A stretch of DNA of 64,000 nucleotides. Origin: Amphirosellinia nigrospora. Lineage: Eukaryota > Ascomycota > Sordariomycetes > Xylariales > Xylariaceae. The stretch covers positions 558,001 to 622,000 of the forward strand of contig SCHM01000001.1 in NCBI GenBank assembly GCA_004123355.1. Reading direction: 5' to 3'. The notes under the pieces are model-generated. The model was not told where the DNA came from. It searched no databases and worked only from the letters and a program-made list of their open reading frames with translations. The translations under genes were made by a program, and so were the position numbers. Positions 20,858 through 31,045 of the stretch are shown piece after piece (positions within the stretch are counted from its first letter, which is position 1; each line of letters opens with the position of its first letter).

Positions 20858-21477
20858 AATTCGGGGGACAGGTGAAGATAGGGGAGTTGCCATGGACTTG
20901 GGAGGATGGGTATGAGAACCCGCACACCAGACGGGATGTATATTAAAAAGGTATCGCCCGATTCTCCGCTCGGGATTACGATTAATGTGTGCTACTACCA
21001 CCGCTTTGAAATCGCTGTGAGAACCTTGGTCTTTGATGCTTACCTTGCACGCTGGCATTTCCATGTTCGCCCAGTACTATCTTTACTTATCATCATTGAA
21101 TGTTTAACTGTAAAAAGCCCATTTCTTGATCATAGTAACGGTAGCCGCTGGTGCGTACTCATCCGGCGCCATCACTCGCCATCTGTATATTCGTTAAGTG
21201 ATCAGGTGAAGTTCCAACAGATCCCCTCTAACACGCCTCTATTGCTGAAAGATTTTGTCATGTCCTTGACAGAAGCAAACATGTAACATCTTTCATGGAA
21301 CCCGAGCCCTTACAAGAGCAAGCCATCAGTAAGTCACTATTTCTCGTCGTAGTTACGGATAGCTCTTTTGATGTCTATTAGCCATCTATCCCTAATATGT
21401 AGATCCGTTTCTATGCACGGATATATATGCCAGGAGCAAGCGATATGTTGTATGAAGTAACATCAATCATCAAAGTG
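20858..21477. other. Convergent 3' region PHB1/REX3
   Basis: A 620-bp gap between two facing 3' ends. No conserved frame; the 126-codon frame crossing it at 20906-21286 has no recognisable motif. Confidence 0.45.
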
Positions 21478-23489
21478 CTAATGCTTCTTGGTCTTTGCGC
21501 CTCCCACGATTGTCCAGTCCTCACTAGGGGCCAGCAACTCTCCCGTATCGCTCATAGCCCAGCCCTTCATCTGCATTGTCTTCCATTCGTCTCTGATCTT
21601 GAGCCGAACGAGATCTCCTGCTGACCGCGCATCCTCGGCACTGTCGTGGCCTTCCGGAGACCCTTCCGTGGGGTCTGCCTGGATCTTTCGACCAAGCTTA
21701 ATTTCCATGAGATACTTGAGGCCATTGCGCATGGGAAGGCCACGTGAGTGTGGCCAAAGAAGTACTGTATCAATACAAGTCGGGTGTATAATACGTGCAG
21801 CATTCAAATCATTCTCCAGTCCATGGCCAATCAGGGGCGTCTCTGCGCTGATGATGGTGCATAGTAGGTCCCGAGCGATCTTTGGCGACGCAGCAATTTT
21901 TAGCCGTCGTTCAGGCTGCGCAGTAGGATCACTAGTTGGTATAATGGTAGGGCGGTGATCGAACCCGACTTCACATCGCTCGGCTGAAGCCATGTCTTCT
22001 GGCTTTACACCAGAAAATCGAGTATTAAGATCCAAGACTTCACCTACGGGCTGAACCAAAATGTCGAGAAGGATATCGCCAGCTGGCCAAGATACGAGAG
22101 TCAATCGAATCAGCTCTAGGCCATATACAGTATATCCCATCTCACAGTCGAAGGACACAGCCCGATCCGTGGGCACTTCAGGATTGGTTGGTGTATTTAC
22201 GAAGTTAAGAACAGCAGCAAGTCTCTTGGGATCCGTTGTCTTGAAAACGTGGTGCTGCGCTGTCATGCAGCCGCCAGCCTCGTCATCGTGGCTTCTCTGG
22301 CAGCATTTGAACCTTCGTTGAGACCTGGAGCGATCAAGAAAGTAGGGCTTCCCAGGGTGATAGGTGCAAGGGCCGTTGGATGCAAGAGCGCCATCCACTT
22401 CTCGACGACCAGGGAAGACCTGGAACCGTCTTGTACACCGGTCACATGTTTCGGTGTTTCCACAAGCCCTGACCCCTGCCTCGGCGGCCTCAATGTCGTC
22501 TTTGGATGGTATCTTGGAAATATAGCCATGCGCCTCGAGTGGAGCTAGATCGTACACCAGTCGAGGTAGGAATTTAACCTCCTGAGGGAGAGTAAGTCCA
22601 GTCTCAATCGATTCTACTGCTGTTGTTGAAGTTGACTCTTCTGTGCTGCCGGGGTTGGTGCTTTGCACTGCCTTGGATCGCTCATCTTTCCATTGAGCAA
22701 TAGCCATCTTTTTATATGTCAAAATCTTGTTTCGTATTGAAGTGTTATAGATAGAAGTTTTTTTGGTGGCTATTTCTTGCTCTTCATCGAGTTTTTGACG
22801 ATGAGCTCCTGCTCGGATAAGAGCCACTTCTTCTCTGCACCTTGAGCTATCTTCTTCAACTCATCATTGAGCCGTGGAACTCCTTGTGCAGGGCTTTTAC
22901 CAAGGCCACCCGGGTTTGGTGACTCGCTGGGCCTTCTTGAGAAGTCGATTGAGTGATTCGGGTCCTTTTCTGAGTTGTTTTGGTTGGGTTATGGATGAAC
23001 GACTCAGTGAATCAGCGGGCGCTGTAGAACCAGAAGCTGTTACCTGCTGGCGCTCAGCTTGTTGGTTAATTCGCTTGCTTGTTTGAATTGGTGGATGGGG
23101 GACTATTGGCTGAATACCAAGCGAACCACCCTTTGGATGATTGCGGATGTACTAGCTGGAGGTTCTTTTCTTTGTCCGGCGGGGGGTATTTTAGGAGAAC
23201 CAGCCAGGACCGAAGAAGGCTGAAGGGAGACAGCAGTGCTATCTACATCGAGCTTTATTCGCTTCCTCTGTAGCTCCTGGTTAGGGGAGTTCTTATTGCC
23301 CTCGCTGGGGCGGGCACGAGACGCAGCTGACGCCCTAGACGAATCTTGATTATTCAAGACTTCACTGTTGGCAGTTGTATTATCACTCCCTCTCTTGTCG
23401 CGGGCATGACTGAAAAGGCACTGAAATGCAGTACAGCTATCGCCTGCGGGACAGGGTAGGTTCTTCAGGGCCGCAAGCGTATTTGCCAT
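21478..23489 (-). CDS. REX3: RNA exonuclease 3 (DEDDh family), four frame breaks
   Basis: A 3'-5' exoribonuclease; yeast Rex3 trims small stable RNAs such as RNase MRP RNA. The start ATG at 23489 reads MANTLAALKNLPCPAGD with a Cys/His segment CTAFQCLFSHARD, resembling a CCCH-type finger. The C-terminal exonuclease domain has all three DEDDh blocks: FDCEMGYTVYGLE (Exo I), GHGLENDLNAARI (Exo II) and HDSAEDARSAGDL (Exo III with His and Asp). A CCCH-like zinc segment lies between (CGNTETCDRCTRRF, CKCCQRSH-like). Four frame changes, at about 23104-23113, 22912-22922, 22871-22877 and the five-base A/T run 22792-22796, each fit one lost base; the protein is continuous across them. Single exon, about 670 residues. 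Confidence 0.92.
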
Positions 23490-24863
23490 ATTGAAAGTGC
23501 AGCTGATAGTCGAGGCTTGTTAACGAAATGCCAGAATAAACAATACCGGCAAGCAGAAACGCTTTAGATGTGACCAGCTTCAATTGTGGCTGGAATATGT
23601 GGCTACTCCACATTAGATTTGAGATAATAGGTACGTTGTCACTTTAGAGACCATATACCGCAGGATGAGCGGTGGAATGCGTCAAAGATATGACGACCTT
23701 CGGGAACTGTTATAAAAGAAAAGAGTGCTTCCCATCCCTATCTTGTTTTCAGGTGGGGCGAGCAGGCGACGCAAAGGTTGAATAATTGCCTCGCCTCGTC
23801 AAATCGGATAGGAATGATAGGTGGTTCCCTTTCAGCCTTGCTATCATTCCTATGACACGTAGCAGCAGGCAGGTATGAAACATGAGAGGCTCTGGTGAAT
23901 GTGCAAGGGAAGGCGATACAGACACGCTGGTGGTCTACATCCATGATACATCGGGTATGTTTCAAAAGACGCTCGGACCAGACCTAGCCTTGCAGAGGTG
24001 GTACCTACCTAGCTGAAGTCACCAAACTTACTTCAGCTTACATAAGGCCAAGCTGAATATCAGCTGCAATTGTTAGTAGATCTCGTGGCCGTGATTGATT
24101 TGGCAATATACGTCTGCCTGTTGGGGAATGTTGTAGCTATTGTTGCGCTACGAACACTACATTTAAGTTTAAACGCCCCCAATGATAGTGTATATCCATA
24201 TAAGGTATATGGATTATTTGCCGATCAATACTACCTACTAGGTAGATTGCCTATTGGTTTATTATATCCGGTCGTCTTCGCTCAATTAGTGTCCTTCACT
24301 CTTATACATACAAACTTGGATTCCTGGTATTGTTTGTATTCTTTCAGCATCATCTGTCTTTGCACATAATCTCTTTATCCAAGCAACCTGTGGCTAAAAT
24401 TACCATCCCTCGATTCATTTCCACCAAGTGCATAAATAGTTGAAAGCCCTCATTGCTGAAGGCAACCTCCTTAGATACGCAGCTAGGTACCTATTCGTCA
24501 TGACTTTGATTAGCTGCCCCTTGAAGTCGTAATTAGTTAGCGGTGCATCCACACTAACGGTACAGAGTACACTGCCTCAAGTCCAGACGCCGCCATCTAT
24601 TTGGCCTTGGCAATACCAAGCTGCGCACAGCTTACGGCCTGCAGCTGACCCGGGCATGCGGGCGGTTCACATGTCCGCCGGAGTTAAGACTGCTGACACC
24701 ATCAATGCGCATACGATACTATAGGTATACTAACACTGCTTCATAGACCGAAACGTCTCCCTCGTTATTTCTTTTTCTGTCCTTTTTTTTGTCGTTGTTT
24801 TTTCTTTCTTTTAATTTTGGACGATAATAGAATATATGAGGCTATTTCTCGGCGTCAACAATC
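23490..24863. promoter_or_regulatory. Divergent intergenic region REX3/esterase
   Basis: A 1.4-kb head-to-head gap. It is AT-rich with several TAGGTA/ACCTACCT motifs (near 24002 and 24230) and a T-rich tract near 24765-24800. No coding sequence is recognised. Confidence 0.45.
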
Positions 24864-26334
24864 ATGGAATACGACGGCGGTGACTTATCCGCAAATCACC
24901 TTTGCGTCCTGGTCCACGGAGTATGTCCCTCCCCTCTGGGCACCTAAATAACCCATCACACGGCGCAACCACCCACATTCCTCTGCCAAGTACTAATTTT
25001 GCTAACTGCGACAGCTATGGGGCAACCCAAACCACATGAACCAGGTTGCGAGAGCCATTCGGGACGCTCATCCTAAAGACCAGCTCTATCTCCTGCTTGC
25101 GAAGCGCAACAGTGGTAACTTTACATATGATGGCATTGAACTGGGTGGCGAGAGGGTATGCCTTGAGATCGAAGAGGAAATCGAAGCCATCCGCAGGAAA
25201 GGCGGCAATATCACGAAACTCAGCATTGTCGGATACTCCCTGGGTGGACTGGTCGCTCGTTATGCGATCGGCCTTTTATACGCAAAGGGTGTTTTAGACA
25301 AAGTCGAACCAATCGTATGCAGCCAGAGCCTCAACCTATTTAGACTAGCAGCCACCACTAACATGACGTGTACAGAACTTTACTACTTTTGCGACGCCGC
25401 ATCTTGGTGTTCGAGCGCCTCTGCAAGGTTGGTACGATCATGTCTGGAATAGGTTGGGAGCCAGGATATTATCCGAATCAGGCCGCCAACTCTTCATCGT
25501 CGACAAGTTCCGCGACACAAACCGCCCACTTCTCTCTATTCTCACCGACCCCGATTCCATATTCATTCTAGGTCTAAAGAAGTTCAAACGTCGAACATTA
25601 TACTCCAACATCATCAATGACAGAACCGTCATCCATTATACCTCGATGATAACAAAGACGGACCCTTACACGGACGTGACCAAGATCAAGGCGAACTACG
25701 TTCAAGGATATGAGGATGTTGTCCTGAACCATGAACACCCAGTCTCGCTGCTTCCGCCGGCTGGCCCCAAATCAACAATTAGCTCAGTGGCTTCTGACGG
25801 GATATCATACATCAAGAATGGACCATATATACTCGCACTTGCCATCTTCCTGCCTCTTGGTATTACCGCCTTCTTGCTCAACTCAGCTGTGCAAACGGTC
25901 CGAAGCTCACGGCGAATCCAACTCCACGAGAAAGGACAAGCTGGAATACAGATCGAGAAGTATCGCATGCCGCTTTGGATAAAAGAATTACAAGGCACAG
26001 TCGAAGACGTCTACGAAAACCTCAACAATTCGCAGAAGCAAGCCTACCTGACATCTGCTGATGAAGGCTTCGACGGCGCTCTGGACCCTGCAGAGTCCGA
26101 TATCACTGATCTCGAGCGTCAGCAGTCACAGCCGCGCTCGCCGACACTTGCACTAGCCCTTGTCAGTTCGATATGATCACGACTCTAGATAGTGTTGGCT
26201 GGCGCAAGTATCCAATCTGGATTCATAAAGTGCGGCACAGCCACGCAGCGATTATTGTTCGTTCAGACAGGTCAAGTTTCAGCGAAGGACTTGTTGTAAT
26301 GAAACACTGGCTAGATAAGGAGTTTCTTGTATAG
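24864..26334 (+). CDS. ROG1-type serine esterase/lipase (DUF676), one frame break
   Basis: An alpha/beta-hydrolase of the DUF676 family; yeast members (Rog1, Lpl1) are lipases. Exons: 24864-24920, 25015-25314 and 25376-26334. The first splice joins LCVLVHG to LWGNPNHMNQ (oxyanion region). The nucleophile elbow is GYSLGG in LSIVGYSLGGLVARYAIGLL, and TTFATPHLGVRAPLQGW follows intron 2. A hydrophobic segment YILALAIFLPLGITAFLLN is a likely membrane anchor. The open frame stops at 26176. The conserved C-terminus (WRKYPIWIHKVRHSHAAIIV, then VVMKHWLDKEFLV, stop at 26334) continues in the next frame from about 26160, as if one base were lost. The true product is therefore about 50 residues longer than the frame suggests. 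Confidence 0.9.
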
Positions 26335-26740
26335 GTGGGAGGTGATTGCTTTGGGGTTACGTGTCTAGGCATATCGAGGCGTTTAGGTAAAGAGCATTAT
26401 AATGTCTCCAGGGACGAGAGGGTACCCAGGTACGTTGGCGCACACATATAATTTTGTAGAATGTATAGTAAGGTATAAATACACGTATATGTAATCAGCG
26501 TGACATGTCATATTCTCCATCTACAAACATATAACAGGTATGCCAGTCAGCCGCCACCAAGGCACCCATTTGCTTTTGGCGCCATTCCAAGACATTTGGA
26601 TGCGCCATCGATAGGGAGGGAGAAAAAAATCTTTCTTTCCACGCTTCAAAACAACGCCATAGACACCAAGAGGGTGTGTGTGAGAGAAAGACCATCAGAA
26701 ACTGCGAAGAAGCCGAACCACTGCGTACTATTAGACGAAA
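26335..26740. other. Intergenic region
   Basis: A 406-bp spacer between two genes on the plus strand. No coding sequence or element is recognised. Confidence 0.45.
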
Positions 26741-27796
26741 ATGTCGCTTCGGAGACTTTGGGCCCAGGCTCCCTACACCCCGAGGACAGTAATGCCACGG
26801 AGGTGTTTAACAGTTGGTCCATCCCAGCCCTCTCACGCAAGGGCACAAATTCCGTATAGAGATGCAAATTTACGGCCCGGGCCACGGAAATATTGGAAGC
26901 ACCAGCAGTCATCTAAGACTTACTCCAACTATACGCCCAAAACCCATCACAGCACACACTACCCATATGGCCAGCCGCCCAAGTCACCCATGAGTCGGTT
27001 GAAAGATATGGCTATCGGATCAGTCTTGACCATTCTTGTGACCGTTGGCTACTATTACAACGTCACCCCAATGTCAAAAAAAGCCCAACGCCGTCTCATC
27101 GCCCTACAATGCGAAGACCTATTGATGCAAGCTGAGCACAACGATGACGGCAGCCCGGAGTGCAGAGAATATCCGTCGCCTCTTCGAAGAGCGTACGATG
27201 AAGATGTACTTTTGGGTCCAATGAACTGTAAAAAATGTCAGCGAATCCCAAATCAAAACTTTGGGGCGGCTGCCTCGATTTCCGGAGGGCAAGTTAGTAT
27301 TTCTGAGTTTTATTCCTTGACTTGGCAAAACCTTTTCTTTGATCTACCATACCTATGCTCATCAACACCCCGAAACGTTCTGGTAATGGGTCAACGGTTT
27401 TTTTTTTTTTTTTTTGGCTGTAAACGGCAATAGTTTACAGCGAACGCCATGGTTCCGAAACGATCGAAGAGGGTGACACCCTAGTTCTTTTGTCGCCAGA
27501 AACTAGATCCCATGACATAGCAGTTTCTGTCAACGACTACGAGGTGAATGTTTTTGCTGGCCATCAAAGCGATACTTTGGGGGCCTCTCCCAAGATGCAA
27601 GAGATTGCTCGTCGCTTAGAGGTTATAGTGAGAGGCTTATATAAGGAAGGCGCGATCGATCCCAACAAACAGATTTATCTAGTAAGGGTTCTCGGACTTA
27701 TTTTATTCTTGTTTCATAACGTCTCAGAGCAACGATCCAAAATGGGTTAAGATGATGTCTCTAGAGACTTCTGGAATTTCCCAAGTCACCCTCTAG
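26741..27796 (+). CDS. Predicted mitochondrial single-pass membrane protein, unknown family
   Basis: I do not recognise this family. The 285-residue model has an Arg-rich, acid-poor N-terminus (MSLRRLWAQAPYTPRTVMPR) like a mitochondrial presequence. One hydrophobic segment follows at about residues 88-108 (MAIGSVLTILVTVGYYYNV). Next are an acidic region, a short Cys pair (CKKC) and a mixed C-terminal domain with DIAVSVNDYEVNVFAG and MQEIARRLEVIVRGLYKEGA, ending SGISQVTL. Exons: 26741-27288, 27441-27681 and 27728-27796. Intron 1 contains an 18-base T run. It is best read with a GC donor (GCAAGT at 27289) and TTTACAG acceptor; a GT donor three bases downstream (27292) leaves the wrong phase. 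The gene is probably real, from its open frames and splice logic. Confidence 0.6.
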
Positions 27797-28436
27797 ATTA
27801 TGATAACTGATTCGAGTCTTGCAGTTTATCATCTTGCGAGATGTCATGTACATTTTTGAATGGCGATACCAGCTAAGAGAAGTGTCTATAAGCACCTAAC
27901 AAGTGAAAGAGTATTCTTGATTTCTTTGGCAATGTTGACCATATGAAATTTAGCCATATGTGCATACGACAACTGATTTATGTTATTGGAATACTTTAGG
28001 TAAGTTTTTTTCTGTAATAAAAGTCATGCCTTATATATTTAGGACGCTAACTGAGTAACCCTAAACCTGGAATGTTCGGATATCTGAAGGTAAACGACAA
28101 ATAGACAGGTACAACCCGAGCGATACATCGTAGAAATACATTTCGCTTAGTTCAAGATGCAACAAATGGTCGCGTGAGGATTAACTATACCTATTTTATT
28201 CGAACTTGGAAGTACTTGTTGGATACGATGCGGGAAGGTTCGACGTCATGGAAGTTCTAGACCACGAGCTTAGTGGGTCGCAATTCAGGAACCAGCAGCC
28301 CACCCGCGCACTAATCTTGACGCGGCTCTAAACTAAACTCGATCAAGTAAGGAGATGATTAGCTCAAGGTTACAGGGCCAAGCGAATCCTTATCCAGCAC
28401 TGACAGGGCGTTGACGTCCGGGCCTCTGTTAAGGTT
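27797..28436. other. Intergenic region
   Basis: A 640-bp AT-rich spacer upstream of NTH1 with nothing recognised. Confidence 0.45.
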
Positions 28437-29767
28437 ATGCCATCTACCACCTCGCCAACCACGACCACAATTCTCGGCATTATGGCGGGCTCACCACCGC
28501 GGCGGATCACACGGTCGTCGCTGGCTCGATTTGCATATCCGGGCACGTCGCGCACCGCCCGCGTAGGAAAGCCACGAGACCATCATTCATCCAGCCCCGA
28601 TATCGAGGACGCGATACCCGATGTGACGCCCTCCTCGATACGGAAGCGAAAGCGAACCACGACCGTGTCCGTCCCCAGAGCTCCAGCATCACGAGCCGCT
28701 CGTGGTGTCAAAAAGGAGCCCGATACCAGGATCGAGGACGACCCCGAGGTCAAGATAAAAGTCGAGTCCGAGCATGTCGCGATAACAACAACAAAAACAA
28801 CAGACACAACGTCCGCCAAACCACCAAAGCGCCAGCGCAAACCCGCCCGCAAGACGACCGATCCGTCGACGGGGGAGTCCACCATCAGCCCACCGACCGA
28901 CTGGGAGGAGATGTACGCCGTCGTGCGCTCGATGCGCGCCGAGGGCGGCGCGGCCTCGAATGCCCCGGTCGACACGATGGGATGCGAGCGGCTCGCGCTG
29001 ACGACGGCGTCGCCGCGCGACCAGCGCTTCCAGACCCTCGTGGCCCTCATGCTCTCCTCGCAGACGAAAGACACGGTCAACGCGGCGGCCATGCACCGTC
29101 TGCAGACCGAGCTGCCCCCTCACGCGGCCGGCGCGCCGGCGGGCCTCACCCTCGAGAACGTGCTCGCCGTCCCCGCGGCGCGCCTCAACGAGCTGATCCA
29201 CGCCGTGGGCTTCCACAACAACAAGACGAGGTACCTCCAGCAGGCCGCGGCCGTCTGCCGCGACGCGCACGGCGGGGACATCCCGACTCCATCGCCGGCC
29301 TCGTCGCGCTGCCGGGCGTCGGCCCCAAGATGGCGCACCTGTGCCTCTCGGCCGCCTGGGGGCGCACCGAGGGGATCGGCGTCGACGTCCACGTGCACCG
29401 CATCACGAACCTCTGGGGCTGGAACGGTAACGCAGGGTCCAAGAACCCGGAGGACACCCGCGCGAAGCTCGAGAGCTGGCTGCCGAGGGATCGGTGGCGC
29501 GAGATCAACACGCTGCTCGTGGGGCTGGGCCAGACGGTCTGCCTGCCCGTCGGCCGTCGGTGCGGCGACTGCGAGCTTGGGCTGAGGGGCTTGTGCCGCG
29601 CCGCCGAGCGGAAGAAGGTCCTCGAGGGACGGAAGTCGCGGGAACGCGTCGTTGTTGATGTGAAAGGGGAGGCTGTCGTCAAGATTGAGGATGAGAGGGT
29701 TGAGGAGGCTGAGAAAGAGCTCGTCGTTAATGAGGTGGTCAAACGCGAGGAGGCTCTTGACGATTAA
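28437..29767 (+). CDS. NTH1: Endonuclease III homologue NTH1, one frame break
   Basis: A bifunctional DNA glycosylase/AP lyase of base-excision repair (nucleus and mitochondrion). The first 170 residues are a basic, Thr/Lys-rich tail. The catalytic domain includes [15 protein letters not shown], the helix-hairpin-helix [10 protein letters not shown] with the catalytic Lys, and [10 protein letters not shown] with the catalytic Asp. The C-terminal iron-sulfur loop is [19 protein letters not shown] (C-x6-C-x2-C-x7-C). An acidic tail follows. The frame changes once, at about 29281-29286 between DIP and [11 protein letters not shown], consistent with one missing base in a CCC run. Start: ATG at 28437 or 28482 ([11 protein letters not shown]), both in frame. 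The latter may be the main start and the former could add a targeting segment. Confidence 0.95.
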
Positions 29768-30592
29768 TCCGGATCCATTAAACTACACCGACTTTAGAGA
29801 AGGGGCAAGATCAGCTCTGGTCGGACCATTAAGCCACGGTGGATACATTTTTGTTTTTGTTTGGTTCTATCATGTGTATGTATATATAGAGATACCCATT
29901 TAGTTGAAACGAATCACACGTACACATATCCATTTTGCATATTCGAACCGAAGATGATCAGACAAACAAGGTCTGCTCTACGTAAGCATTTCCGAAGAAT
30001 GATATTGTCATCTATAGACAGGATAGCTATGTATACAGTACAGACGACACCAACTTGCTTGATTTCCCGCTTAAATCCCTGATCTGATCTACTCTGTTCC
30101 GGGTAGGCCGTATTGTGATGGTTCCCGGCAACTTAGAAGGCGAGGCGCCGCAAGGCGGGCCATAGTGTAACTCCCAGCAAGTCAGGGGACATGGGAATGG
30201 AAAACCCGGCAATTAATACGTAAACCGGGATGGAGGAATTGCATATGGAATGGGCTAGAAAACAATGCCCACATGCTCAGTTGTAGAATCCCACGACGCC
30301 ATACGCTTGTTAAATGAAACGAGATGCTGATGGTGATGATTTGGTGAGAGAGGCGTTATGTTTCGTAATCCCCTGCACCTCGAAGGGCGAAAGAAACTGA
30401 TGAGGTCATGAAGTCTTGTGGCCACATTGTGGACACACAGACTCTCACCAGGACAGAATATGGTCGACCGTTAATACCGTCATAATCGTAGTTCGCTGGC
30501 CTGTGGGCACGGGATGAGTTCGCGAGAGGTGGAAAGCGGAGCTGAGATATGGCTGGTAGGTAGGTAGGTCGGTAGACGGGGTCGGTTGTGGG
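29768..30592. other. Convergent 3' region NTH1/AN1 gene
   Basis: An 825-bp gap between facing 3' ends. No conserved frame; a GGTAGGTAGGTAGGTC run near 30553-30570 lies just beyond the AN1-gene stop. Confidence 0.45.
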
Positions 30593-31045
30593 TTATATGC
30601 CCCGGATGACTTGTGTCCTCTCGGCCTCGAGTTGTGCGGCGTTGCGCTCGTGTGACTCCTTTTTGCACTGAATAAAGAACAAGACAAGCCAATGTTAGCA
30701 AAGAGATGTAATGTAATATATGCCATGACTCGTGACTTCAGCGTAATACATCGCTCTCGGAGAGATACTCAGCGAGTCCAACAGCCACCACTGCGTAGTG
30801 TCTTGAAGTGACTCGCTGGTGCTACTGCTCTCTATCGAGGCGCAACGGAGTGTGTTGTTGTTATTGTTGTCAAGGGCATCTGCAGCAGACTGCGTGAGAC
30901 TTACGTCTTCGAGACCCGTGCACTTGTGATCCTCCAAGAGCCGGTGCTTCGCGCAGAAGTGGCCGTCGCAGAACCCGCAGTCTCCCACGATCCGTTGCGC
31001 AGCGGTCTTGCACTCCTTGAAGGTACAACGGGGCTTTACGGGCAT
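30593..31045 (-). CDS. Small AN1-type zinc-finger protein (71 aa)
   Basis: Two exons, 30905-31045 (47 codons) and 30593-30667, separated by a 237-nt intron (GTAAGT...TTCAG). The AN1-type finger is made by C-TFKE-C, then CGFCDGHFC, AKH and LEDHKC in exon 1. The conserved C-terminus CKKESHERNAAQLEAERTQV is in exon 2. AN1 proteins of this size act in stress and proteasome-linked responses (yeast Tmc1 and relatives); the role here is inferred from family only. It is easily missed because neither exon is long and reading into the intron gives a longer false frame. Confidence 0.88.
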
